The position numbers were made by a program, and so were the translations under genes. Positions 17,226-24,544 of a stretch of DNA of 32,623 nt are shown in pieces (position 1 is the stretch's first letter; every line of letters begins with the position of its first letter). This DNA is from Desulfovirgula thermocuniculi DSM 16036 (GTDB taxonomy: Bacteria; Bacillota; Desulfotomaculia; Desulfotomaculales; Desulfovirgulaceae), in contig NZ_AUBR01000038.1 of NCBI RefSeq assembly GCF_000429345.1, positions 1 through 32,623 of the forward strand, written 5' to 3'. Under the pieces are notes generated by a model, which was not told the origin of the DNA, ran no database searches, and worked only from the letters and a program-made list of their open reading frames with translations.

Positions 17226-17603
17226 GTGCCGGCAAAGGTCTACCCCTTTCCCAGCCCGGAAGACCAGCAGGTAATCCAGACGGCCATCGAGGTTTTTTTA
17301 ACCAGCCAGACGGGACGGGCCCGGGACACCATGCTCAAAACCATCCGGGCCGTGCTGGACCGCTACCACATCTCCAAGTTCAGCTTCCCCGATTACGTGG
17401 TGGAAGCCACCCGCGCTCCCGGCTACGCCGTCATCCGCGCCAAAAAGCTCATCACCGGGCACAAGTGTCCTTCTTGCGCGGAGCCGCTCTACGGCCTGGC
17501 GAGCCGCATACGCATCTTAAGCGTGCAGGAGCGCCGGGACTACCACCTGGTAACCTACGGCTGCCGGTGCGGGAAGATCTTCGCCAAGCCCGAGGAGTGT
17601 TAG
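17226..17603 (+). CDS. Small zinc-ribbon-like protein of unknown function
   Basis: I do not recognise this protein. It has about 125 residues and no signal or membrane segment. The first half is predicted helical and charged (PEDQQVIQTAIEVFL, ARDTMLKTIRAVLDR). The second half carries a CPSC pair near residue 80-83, a later CRC pair in YGCRCGK, and a final cysteine; these could make a zinc ribbon. The GTG at 17226 has AGGTGAG just upstream; an alternative GTG at 17217 lacks a good site, so the start is uncertain. It lies alone between the fad terminator and the glycosyltransferase promoter. Confidence 0.65.
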   Translation: MPAKVYPFPSPEDQQVIQTAIEVFLTSQTGRARDTMLKTIRAVLDRYHISKFSFPDYVVEATRAPGYAVIRAKKLITGHKCPSCAEPLYGLASRIRILSVQERRDYHLVTYGCRCGKIFAKPEEC

Positions 17604-17606
17604 GGC

Positions 17607-17635
17607 TTGCACGCGGGGCACCGTTGGGCTAAAAT
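17607..17635 (+). promoter_or_regulatory. Predicted promoter of the glycosyltransferase gene
   Basis: TTGCAC (17607-17612) and TAAAAT (17630-17635) are 17 bp apart, starting 4 bp after the stop codon of the upstream gene. The glycosyltransferase start codon is about 50 bp further on. Confidence 0.55.
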
Positions 17636-17686
17636 TAGTGGGGAGATTCTCATTTTGGCATTTTGTGGACTTGGGAGAAGTGCGTG

Positions 17687-18892
17687 ATGGACGAACTGCT
17701 TAGGTTAATTCACCTGGTTTTCACGATCTTCACCTTTTACTACGTCTACTACATAGCCATTTCCCTTTTCTCCCTCTACCGCAAAAAGGAAGAGGTGACC
17801 ACGCCGCCCAAGGCAACCTTTGCCATCGTCATTGCCGCCCACAACGAAGAAAAGGTCATCGGCGAGCTGATCAAGAGCGTCTTCAAGCTGGACTATCCCC
17901 GCGAGCTGTACGAGGTCTTCGTCATTGCCGACAACTGCACGGACAGGACGGCCAGCATAGCCTCCTCCCTGGGGGCAACGGTCATCACGCGCTACAACAA
18001 CCGCGAGAAGGGAAAGGGCTATGCCTTGGAGTACGGCTTCCAGCAGATCTTCCGCTCCAAGCGCCATTTTGACGCCTTTGTGGTCTTGGACGCGGACAAC
18101 CTCATCTCGCCCAACTTCTTGAAGATCATGAACCAGCGCTTGGCGCGGGGGGAAAAGATCATCCAGGGGTACCTGGGCACCAAGAACCCCAACGACACCT
18201 GGGTGACGAGGTCCATTGCCGTGGGCTACCTGATCACCAACCGCTTCTGGCAGCTGGCCAAGCACAACCTGGGCCTCACCTGCGCCCTGGGAGGCACGGG
18301 CATGTGCATTGCCAGCGACGTGCTCAAGAAGTTCGGCTGGGGGATGACCTCCCTCACCGAGGACCTGGAGTTCCAGACCAAGGCCCTGCTCTGCGGGCTG
18401 CGGGTCACCTGGGCTCACGACGCGGTGGTCTACGACGAAAAGCCCCTCACCTTAAAGCAGTCCTGGCGGCAGCGCCAGCGCTGGATGCAGGGGCACTGCA
18501 ACGTGGCCGGGCGCTACTTCTTCAAGCTCCTCTGGAGCGGCATCACCACCCTGGACTTCCGCAAGATCGACGGCGCCATCTACCTCCTGCAGCCCTACTT
18601 CACCATGCTCACGGGGGCGGCGCTGGTGTACTCCATCATCAACTGGCAGCAGGTGAACTGGTGGTGGTTCCTGGCCGGGTTCGTCTTCCAGTACTTCTAC
18701 CTGGCCCTGGCCCTCTTCCTGGAGCGGGCCCACCCGCGGACGTACATATGGCTGCTCTACTACCCGCTGTTCACCCTGACCTGGATACCCATATCCTTCC
18801 TGGGGTTCATTCACCGCCACAACAAGGTCTGGGACCACACCCAGCACGTGCGCAACATCTCCTACGAACAGCTGCGCAGCCAGATCCAGTAG
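17687..18892 (+). CDS. Family 2 glycosyltransferase, processive type, membrane-bound
   Basis: A 401-residue inverting glycosyltransferase that likely polymerises or transfers a nucleotide sugar at the inner membrane. One N-terminal membrane helix (about 8-30) precedes the catalytic domain: IVIAAHNEE (48-55), DNCTDRT (82-88), DAD (135-137), TED (224-226) and the QRQRW motif (262-266). The last motif is shared with cellulose-synthase-like processive enzymes. About three membrane helices follow (about 296-390). The ATG at 17687 has GGAGAAG seven bases upstream. The sugar and product are unknown; no biosynthetic cluster is around it. Confidence 0.9.
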   Translation: MDELLRLIHLVFTIFTFYYVYYIAISLFSLYRKKEEVTTPPKATFAIVIAAHNEEKVIGELIKSVFKLDYPRELYEVFVIADNCTDRTASIASSLGATVITRYNNREKGKGYALEYGFQQIFRSKRHFDAFVVLDADNLISPNFLKIMNQRLARGEKIIQGYLGTKNPNDTWVTRSIAVGYLITNRFWQLAKHNLGLTCALGGTGMCIASDVLKKFGWGMTSLTEDLEFQTKALLCGLRVTWAHDAVVYDEKPLTLKQSWRQRQRWMQGHCNVAGRYFFKLLWSGITTLDFRKIDGAIYLLQPYFTMLTGAALVYSIINWQQVNWWWFLAGFVFQYFYLALALFLERAHPRTYIWLLYYPLFTLTWIPISFLGFIHRHNKVWDHTQHVRNISYEQLRSQIQ

Positions 18893-18897
18893 GCAAG

Positions 18898-18928
18898 AGC
18901 CCCCGCCAAGCGCGGGGGCTTAAAATTT
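18898..18928 (+). terminator. Terminator-like hairpin after the glycosyltransferase
   Basis: AGCCCCCGC (18898-18906) and GCGGGGGCT (18912-18920) form a 9-bp stem with a 5-base loop, starting 6 bp after the stop codon. The tail is TAAAATTT, a weak T run, so termination may be partial. Confidence 0.65.
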
Positions 18929-18989
18929 ACCTGCGGTAACATATGGCAGGCCCCCGGCGTATTATGGTTACGGAAAGGGGGAGTTATGC

Positions 18990-19112
18990 ATGCCTGACAG
19001 CATGGAAGCCAAGACCCGCGCCACCAATATCATCGAGTTCGCGCTGGGGATAATCGTGGCCGTTCTGGGGCTTTTTGTCCTTGTGGCCGGAATCCTCATC
19101 ACCATCTTTTAG
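18990..19112 (+). CDS. Small single-span membrane protein (40 residues)
   Basis: This short gene reads as 40 residues: a charged start (MPDSMEAKTRATN), then one hydrophobic helix from about residue 14 to 40 rich in L, V, I and G. GGGGGAG lies a few bases before the ATG. A TATTAT box at 18960-18965 could be its -10. A strong terminator follows 22 bp after the stop. It has its own hairpin on each side, so it is a self-contained unit. I do not recognise a family. Good ribosome site, single-span composition and exact terminator placement argue for a real gene. Confidence 0.65.
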   Translation: MPDSMEAKTRATNIIEFALGIIVAVLGLFVLVAGILITIF

Positions 19113-19134
19113 CCGCGCCCCCTTAAAACGCCCC

Positions 19135-19166
19135 GGCGGCGGGTGTGCTGCCCGCCGCCTTTTTTA
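19135..19166 (+). terminator. Strong terminator after the small membrane protein
   Basis: GGCGGCGGG (19135-19143) pairs with CCCGCCGCC (19151-19159) around a 7-base loop, followed by six T residues. It faces the plus-strand small gene and also separates it from the convergent hydrolase gene. Confidence 0.9.
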
Positions 19167-19194
19167 TTTACCCCCCACTCCCGCCATCTCTACC

Positions 19195-19944
19195 TTACAG
19201 AAACCTGCGCAGGGAACAGGCGAGGCGCCTCAGGCTCTCCGGGTGGGTGAAGTAGGCGTGGTGGCCTCGGATGGGGTTTGAGCGGTCGATGACGAACTCC
19301 TCGTGCTCGTCCAGGCCGCCGGCGATCCGCGGCACGGCCTGGGGCCAGGCGACGTCCAGGATGCCGGCCAGGTTGCAAAAGTAGCCCACTGCCGGGCGCC
19401 GCGCCAGGTCCGCCCGCCGGGCCACGGCGCGGTGGAACCAGAAAAGCGGCGAGCCTACCATGAGCAGCTGGGAGACCTTTTGCGCCAGCGGACGGCTGGC
19501 GGACAGGGCGCAGTAGCAGACAATGGAACCCAGGCTGTAGCCCACCAGCTGCACGGGCCCGTCCTGGGAGAGGAGCGCCTCGTAAACTCGCCAGTTCACC
19601 GCCTGGTGCACCGGCTCGAGGCAGAGGTAGGCGTAGATGTCGCCGAAGTTGTCCGCCAGGTAGCCCGCCAGGCGGCCCACCAGGCTGCGGGGGAAAAGGC
19701 CGCACAGCTCTCTGTGGACCAGCTCCCGCTGCTCGGCCCAAAAGCGCTGCCGGGCCGCCTGCGCTCCCCGCGCCCCGGCGGCCGGGTGGGGCACCAGGTC
19801 GTAGTAGTAGATGCCGCCGAAATCCTCTGGCCCCACGTCCGCCCCCAGGGCGCGCAATTCCTCCTCCAGGCGCTCCGCCCACCCCCGCCAGTAGTCCCGG
19901 CGGGCGTCGTGGCCCATGCCGTGCACGAAAAGGATCTTCCCCAC
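19195..19944 (-). CDS. Alpha/beta-fold hydrolase (lipase/esterase-like)
   Basis: A cytoplasmic hydrolase of about 249 residues. The oxyanion-region HGMGHD is at residues 8-13, the nucleophile serine is in GYSLGS (S137), and a late histidine in GHHAYFTHPE could complete the triad. I chose the GTG at 19944 because GGGGGGA lies six bases upstream, so that the protein begins MGKILFVHG; the ATG at 19965 has no site. No signal peptide. Substrate unknown. It is 26 bp downstream of the iron-sulfur flavoprotein gene in transcription order, with which it may be cotranscribed. Confidence 0.85.
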   Translation of the reverse strand: MGKILFVHGMGHDARRDYWRGWAERLEEELRALGADVGPEDFGGIYYYDLVPHPAAGARGAQAARQRFWAEQRELVHRELCGLFPRSLVGRLAGYLADNFGDIYAYLCLEPVHQAVNWRVYEALLSQDGPVQLVGYSLGSIVCYCALSASRPLAQKVSQLLMVGSPLFWFHRAVARRADLARRPAVGYFCNLAGILDVAWPQAVPRIAGGLDEHEEFVIDRSNPIRGHHAYFTHPESLRRLACSLRRFL

Positions 19945-19991
19945 CGCACATCCCCCCGCAGCCATTTTATGTGGCCGGGGGGAAAGGGGTG

Positions 19992-20615
19992 CTAGCCCTT
20001 CAGCCTTTTAATGAGGGCCACCATGTTGCGGGCCAGGCGGCGGCACTCCTCGATGGCCAGGGCGTCCTCGTGCACGCCCTTCTTCCAGGAAACTTTGCCG
20101 TCGGCGAGGCTTTCAAACATGGTGCCCATGGCCCCACTGTTGTAGAGCCCGCCCTCCTGGTCGCGGGTGTCCACCACGTAGAGGCCCTGGGCGGCCAGGA
20201 AGCGGTTCATGATCTCCAGGGCGAATTCCTGGCCGCCGTTGCGCAGGCCCGCGTGGGTGACCGCTCCGCCCACCTTGCCGTGGAGCAAATTTTTAACCAT
20301 GTGCATCCAGCGGGTGCGGTCCATGAAGTTTTTCATGTAGGTGGTCACGTTGGCCCAGTAGACGGGCGAGCCCAGCACGATGCCGTCGGCGGCCAGCATT
20401 TTCTCGGCCAGAGCGCCCATGTCGTCGTCCTTGATGGAGCACTCCGGCTTGGCCAGGCACTTGTTGCAGGCCTGGCAGGGCTTGATGTGGTAGTCCGCCA
20501 ACTCCACCAGTTCGGTTTCCGCGCCCAGCCGGGCGGCCTCCTCCAGCACCGCCTGCAGCATGGCCGCCGTGTTGCGGCCCTTGCGGTGGCTGCCGTTAAT
20601 GGCCAGGATCTTCAT
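19992..20615 (-). CDS. Iron-sulfur flavoprotein, NADPH-dependent FMN reductase family
   Basis: A 207-residue flavodoxin-like protein carrying FMN and a compact Fe-S cluster motif: C47, C50, C53 and C59 (CQACNKC then KPEC). The FMN phosphate loop is GSHRKGRNT (8-16), and SPVYWANVT near residue 82-90 binds the isoalloxazine. Such proteins carry out electron transfer from ferredoxin, often in oxidative-stress defence of anaerobes; the role here is inference. ATG 20615 follows AGGAGGT. Confidence 0.9.
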   Translation of the reverse strand: MKILAINGSHRKGRNTAAMLQAVLEEAARLGAETELVELADYHIKPCQACNKCLAKPECSIKDDDMGALAEKMLAADGIVLGSPVYWANVTTYMKNFMDRTRWMHMVKNLLHGKVGGAVTHAGLRNGGQEFALEIMNRFLAAQGLYVVDTRDQEGGLYNSGAMGTMFESLADGKVSWKKGVHEDALAIEECRRLARNMVALIKRLKG

Positions 20616-20633
20616 CTTGCCGGGACCTCCTTT

Positions 20634-20729
20634 TCACTGATTTCCGGCTTCCCCCTCGGGCATTACTTGATGCTCCGCAAAAACCGGTAATTTTAAAATT
20701 CGCACCTTTTTGAGAAGTTCCTCTTTCAT
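20634..20729 (-). CDS. Possible coupled small ORF (31 residues) between thermonuclease and flavoprotein genes
   Basis: An ATG at 20729 overlaps the thermonuclease TGA in an ATGA junction and is preceded by GGGGG within that gene's end. It runs 31 codons (MKEELLKKVRILKL at the start, MPEGEAGNQ at the end) and stops three bases before the AGGAGG ribosome site of the flavoprotein gene. It fills the intergenic gap almost exactly. The product is charged, partly amphipathic and unfamiliar. It could be a leader peptide, a small protein or chance. Confidence 0.35.
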   Translation of the reverse strand: MKEELLKKVRILKLPVFAEHQVMPEGEAGNQ

Positions 20730-21247
20730 TTCAGCCCCCACAGGCCGCGCCTGGCCTCGCGGGCCTCCCGCTGCAGCTTTACGAAGAGGTCCGCATACTT
20801 CACGTTGGGCGGCACGGTCATCACCTGCGCGCAGCCGTCCAGCAGGAGCCTGGCGTTAAACATCTTTTCGCGCACCTCCTCCGCGGAAGGGCTCCTGCCC
20901 TGCGGGGGAGACAGCCACACGTAGGCCAGGAGCCGCCCGTACTTATCCCTCTCCTGGGCGTCGGTCTCCAGCCATACCTTTTTGCCCAGGAGGTGCTTCT
21001 TCGTGTAGTCGGTGGCCTCCTTGCCGTAGGGCTCCACTTCCTTGGTGTACTCCGGGGCGTTTACGCCGATGAAGCGCACCTTTTCCTCGCGCCCGCCGCT
21101 CAGCCGCACGTGCACCGTGTCCCCGTCCACCACCTCCGTCACGGTGGCCTCCATAAAACCGGGCGGAGCGGAAGCCCGGGAGCAGGCGGCCAGCGCCAGA
21201 AGGGCGCACAGGATAAGGGCGGTCAAAGCGGCTTTTAGCTTGCGCAA
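20726..21247 (-). CDS. Secreted thermonuclease-family lipoprotein (SNase-like)
   Basis: A 173-residue staphylococcal-nuclease-like protein. A signal peptide with lipobox LAAC puts the lipidated cysteine at C22. The nuclease core shows VVDGDTV (about 40-46), RFIGVNAPE (about 60-68) and DKYGRLLAYVW (about 102-112), covering the calcium and arginine residues of the fold. It hydrolyses DNA or RNA outside the membrane. The TTG at 21247 follows GGGAGGGG, with no better start nearby. The tail RGLWGLK is typical of short family members. Confidence 0.9.
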   Translation of the reverse strand: MRKLKAALTALILCALLALAACSRASAPPGFMEATVTEVVDGDTVHVRLSGGREEKVRFIGVNAPEYTKEVEPYGKEATDYTKKHLLGKKVWLETDAQERDKYGRLLAYVWLSPPQGRSPSAEEVREKMFNARLLLDGCAQVMTVPPNVKYADLFVKLQREAREARRGLWGLK

Positions 21248-21278
21248 AAGGTATCCCCTCCCGTAAAAAATTGCGCGC

Positions 21279-22595
21279 TCACCTGGCCTCCAGAAGCGCC
21301 ACGCACTCCACGTGGCGGGTCTGGGGAAACATATCCACCGGCTGCACCTCCACCACCCGGTAGGCTCCTGCCAGCACCCCCAGGTCCCGGGCCAGGGTGG
21401 CGGGGTCGCAGGAGACGTAGATCACGCGGGGCACCTTTGCGGCGGCCAGGGCCTCCAGCACGGGCCGCCGGCAGCCGGCCCGGGGCGGGTCCAGGACCAC
21501 CATCTCCGGGACGGGCCCCCGGCGAAGGATCCCCGGCAGCAGCCGCTCGGCGGTCCCGCAGGCAAAGGCGGCGTTTCTTGCGCCGTTTATGGCGGCATTT
21601 GCCCGGGCGTCGGCCACCGCGCGGGGAAGGACCTCCAGCCCCAACACGCTGCCGGCCTGTCCGGCCAGGTAGAGGGCAATGGTCCCCACCCCGCAGTAGG
21701 CGTCCACCACCCGCTCGCGCCCGGAAAGCGCGGCGTACTCCGCCACCTTGCGGTAGAGGACCAGGGTCTGGGCCGGGTTCACCTGGAAGAAGGAGGTGGC
21801 CGAGAGGCGAAAAACGAGGTGCCCCAGGCGCGCGGTGATGGCGCCCTCCCCGTGCAGCACCTCCTCTTCCCCCGTGGCCCGTAGCCATACCACCGAGGCC
21901 ACCGGCATAACACCCGCCAGCTCCCGCGCCAGTTCCTGCAGATGCCCGCCGGTGCCTTCACCCTCCAGCACCACCATGGCCTCCCCGGTGCCCGGAGCCA
22001 CGCGCAGCGTTACCGCGGCGAGCCCGGCTAGAAAAGCGGCGCGTTCCCGCAGCAGCTCCCCCAGGGCGCGGGCCAGGGCGTTCAGCCGCCCGTCCAGGAT
22101 GAGGCAGGGGCCTTTGCTCGTGAGGTAGCCGGGGGCGTGGGAGCCGGGCGCGTACAGCCCCAGCGCCAGCCGCCCGCCCTCCCTCACCACGTGAAAGCGC
22201 ACCTTGCAGCGGTAGCGCCAGGGGTCCTCCATGCCCAGGGTACCTCGCACGCGCACCTCCCCCAGCCTGCCCAGGCGCAAAAGGGCGTTCTCCACCACCT
22301 TTTCCTTGAAGCGCAGCTGGCCGTCGTAGTCCAGGTGCTGCAGGGAGCAGCCCCCGCAGGAGCCGAAGAAGGGGCAGGGGGGCGTAACGCGGCGGGGCGA
22401 GGGAGAGAGCAGCTCTTTGAGGCGGGCACGCAGGTAGCTTTTTCTTGCCTCCTCCACCACCGCCCGCACGCGCTCGCCGGGCAGGGCAAAGGGCACGAAA
22501 ACCACCAGGCCGTCGTGCCGCCCCACACCCTCCCCGGCGTGGTTTAAATCGGCGATCTCCAGGACGAGCTCCCGGCCCAAAGCGGGGAAAGTCAA
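21279..22595 (-). CDS. rlmD: 23S rRNA (uracil-C5) methyltransferase RlmD / RlmCD
   Basis: An rRNA methyltransferase of 438 residues that uses S-adenosylmethionine to methylate uridine in 23S rRNA (U1939; Gram-positive RlmCD enzymes also do U747). An N-terminal TRAM domain (about 8-62) precedes the Fe-S cysteines C74, C80 and C83, with a fourth further on (SKGPC). The catalytic domain has DPPRAGC and the nucleophile C396 in VSCDP. The TTG at 22595 follows an AGGTGG site; the GTG at 22608 is in a different frame. Confidence 0.93.
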   Translation of the reverse strand: MTFPALGRELVLEIADLNHAGEGVGRHDGLVVFVPFALPGERVRAVVEEARKSYLRARLKELLSPSPRRVTPPCPFFGSCGGCSLQHLDYDGQLRFKEKVVENALLRLGRLGEVRVRGTLGMEDPWRYRCKVRFHVVREGGRLALGLYAPGSHAPGYLTSKGPCLILDGRLNALARALGELLRERAAFLAGLAAVTLRVAPGTGEAMVVLEGEGTGGHLQELARELAGVMPVASVVWLRATGEEEVLHGEGAITARLGHLVFRLSATSFFQVNPAQTLVLYRKVAEYAALSGRERVVDAYCGVGTIALYLAGQAGSVLGLEVLPRAVADARANAAINGARNAAFACGTAERLLPGILRRGPVPEMVVLDPPRAGCRRPVLEALAAAKVPRVIYVSCDPATLARDLGVLAGAYRVVEVQPVDMFPQTRHVECVALLEAR

Positions 22596-22616
22596 GGGCC
22601 CTCACCACCTCTTACC

Positions 22617-22645
22617 ATGTTAAAATAAAAAAAAGCCGCTGGCAA
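22617..22645 (-). promoter_or_regulatory. Predicted promoter of the rRNA methyltransferase gene
   Basis: On the minus strand TTGCCA (22640-22645) and TAACAT (22617-22622) are 17 bp apart, with an eight-base T tract in the spacer. The start codon is about 22 bp further. Confidence 0.45.
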
Positions 22646-22692
22646 CCGCGGGCGGCACTCAGTAGCTTTTTAAGGAAGGCAGGTGGCGGCGC

Positions 22693-23094
22693 TTGCGCGC
22701 AGCCGATCCCTTCGCCGCTTTTCTGGGCATTGAGCTGGTGGAAGTCGGGCCCGGTTTTGCCCGGGCCAGGATGGCGGTCACGGCGGAAATGGTCAACGCC
22801 CACGGTACCACCCACGGCGGGGCCATCTTCTCCCTGGCGGACGCCGCCTTTGCCGCCGCCAGCAATTCCCACGGCGTGCCTGCCGTGGCTCTGGACATGC
22901 ACATCAGCTACCTGAGAAAGAGCGCGCCGGGCGACGTGCTGGTGGCCACGGCGCGGGAGGAAAATCTTACCCGCCGCACGGGGCTCTACCGCATCGTGGT
23001 GGAGAACCAGCGGCAGGAGGCGGTGGCCATCGCCGCGGGCCTGGTCTACCGCCTGGCCGGGGAGAAGGGCCCGCGGGAAGCCGCGCCCCGCTAG
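22693..23094 (+). CDS. PaaI-type hotdog thioesterase
   Basis: A 133-residue hotdog-fold acyl-CoA thioesterase. The family signature is HGTTHGGAIFSLADAAF (about 37-53), with HGG at 41-43 and the acidic residue D50. The short, single-domain form and the sequence IVVENQR near the end resemble PaaI, which hydrolyses hydroxyphenylacetyl-CoA and other acyl-CoAs. The TTG at 22693 follows AGGTGG by 6 bp. Its stop codon TAG overlaps, through the palindrome CTAG, the stop of the convergent cyclase gene. Confidence 0.88.
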   Translation: MRAADPFAAFLGIELVEVGPGFARARMAVTAEMVNAHGTTHGGAIFSLADAAFAAASNSHGVPAVALDMHISYLRKSAPGDVLVATAREENLTRRTGLYRIVVENQRQEAVAIAAGLVYRLAGEKGPREAAPR

Positions 23095-24416
23095 GTCACC
23101 CCCGCCTTCTGGCGGGCCTTCTCCTCGTACATGCGGGCATCGGCCAGCCTGATGAGGTCCTCCGCGCCCAGCACCTCCCCCCGGGGCTCCAGGGTGGCCG
23201 CCCCGACGCTCAGGCACACGGGTAGCCGCACCCCCGGCCCCGTGATGGCCTCCCCGGCAATCTTCTCGCGCAGCCTGGCGGCCACCATGCGCGCCTCCTC
23301 CTCGCCGGTGCAGGGCAGGATGACGGCAAACTCATCGCCCCCAATGCGGAAAGGGAGGTCGCAGTGGCGGCAGCTGGCCTGGAGGAGCCCGGCGACGCGG
23401 GCCAGCGCTTTATCGCCCTCCAGGTGGCCCAGCGTATCGTTGACCATCTTAAAATTGTTGACGTCGACGATGAGCAGGGAAAGGGGGGTTGCGTAGCGCA
23501 GTGCGCAGCTCACTTCCCTCTCCAGAGCCTCCTGGAAGGCCAGGCGGTTGCCCAGGCCGGTGAGGGGGTCGGTGCGGGCCATCTTTTCCAGCTTTTCTTT
23601 GGCCGCGAGCAGCTCCTCGTTGAGCCGCGCGAGCTCCCGGTTTTTCTCCACCAAGAGCATCAGGTAGCTCTTCAGCTCCCGGCGCATTTTTACCTGCCCG
23701 GTCACGTCCCGGGCAATCCCCCGCACGAAGGGCCGCCTGCCTCTGAAGAGCACCGAGTGGTACTCCCAGAAGATCTCCCCGCCATCCCTGGTCATGCCGC
23801 GCATGATCCCGCGCGACTCGCCCTTTTCCTTTATTTCCCGCAGGTAATCCCCCACCAGGTGCCTCACCTGCGGGTGCAGGAAGGTGGAAATCTCCTTCCC
23901 TTCCAGCTCTTCCGGCAGGAAGCCCGTGAGACGCGTGACCGCCGGGTTCAGCGTCAGGAAGCGTCCTTCCAGGTCGTGGAGGTAGATGACGTCATTGACG
24001 TTTTCAAAGATGTCCCGCAGGCGGGCTTCGGCCTTCTGCAGCTCTTCCAGCAGCTTCTTCTCCCTGGTGACGTCCAGGAGCTGGCCCAGGATGGCCGGGC
24101 GGGAATCAAAGGTGATCAGGGAAAAGTACCCGTGCAGGTGGAGGACCTCTCCCCGGCGATTCACAGCCCGGAACTCGTAGTCGTCCGGCGCCTCCCCGCC
24201 GGAAAGCCTCTTGAGCGCCCGCTCCTGGAGCACCGGGCGGTCCTCCGGGTGCACGAGATCCCACACGTTTGCCCGCAGGAGCTCCTCCCCGGAGTACCCG
24301 ACCAGCTCCGCCAGGCGCCGGTTGACGAATTTAAAGGAGTTGTCCTGGAAGATGTAAATGGGCAGCGGCACCATCTCCAGAAAGGAAAAAAGGTCCTCGC
24401 GGTTCCAGCTTGGCAT
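23091..24416 (-). CDS. PAS-PAS-GGDEF diguanylate cyclase
   Basis: A 441-residue signalling enzyme that makes cyclic di-GMP. Two PAS domains (about 10-115 and 125-245) sense an unknown signal; a coiled coil (about 246-280) leads to the GGDEF domain, which begins DPLTGLGNR (283-291). GGDEF is exact at 359-363. The inhibitory I-site RxxD (R350-D353) stands five residues before it, so product feedback is expected. No EAL domain and no membrane segment, so it is cytoplasmic. ATG 24416 has AGGGTAGG upstream. Confidence 0.95.
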   Translation of the reverse strand: MPSWNREDLFSFLEMVPLPIYIFQDNSFKFVNRRLAELVGYSGEELLRANVWDLVHPEDRPVLQERALKRLSGGEAPDDYEFRAVNRRGEVLHLHGYFSLITFDSRPAILGQLLDVTREKKLLEELQKAEARLRDIFENVNDVIYLHDLEGRFLTLNPAVTRLTGFLPEELEGKEISTFLHPQVRHLVGDYLREIKEKGESRGIMRGMTRDGGEIFWEYHSVLFRGRRPFVRGIARDVTGQVKMRRELKSYLMLLVEKNRELARLNEELLAAKEKLEKMARTDPLTGLGNRLAFQEALEREVSCALRYATPLSLLIVDVNNFKMVNDTLGHLEGDKALARVAGLLQASCRHCDLPFRIGGDEFAVILPCTGEEEARMVAARLREKIAGEAITGPGVRLPVCLSVGAATLEPRGEVLGAEDLIRLADARMYEEKARQKAGVT

Positions 24417-24504
24417 CCGTAAAACCTACCCTTCGCCCTACCTCGCCGGCCATAGAGAAAATTTTCTGCGCTTTCCCTCTTTTTCCTCTTTTGCGAGGAG
24501 GAAT

Positions 24505-24532
24505 AAAAAAGGCCGGTTGCAGCTGCCCCGGC
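24505..24532 (-). terminator. Terminator after the radical SAM gene
   Basis: On the minus strand the GC-rich stem GCCGG/CCGGC (24512-24516 with 24528-24532) is followed by a T run (24505-24510). It lies about 12 bp past the stop at 24545. The stem is short and the inner loop holds a second palindrome (GCAGCTGC). Confidence 0.6.
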
Positions 24533-24544
24533 GTAAAGGAGCTT

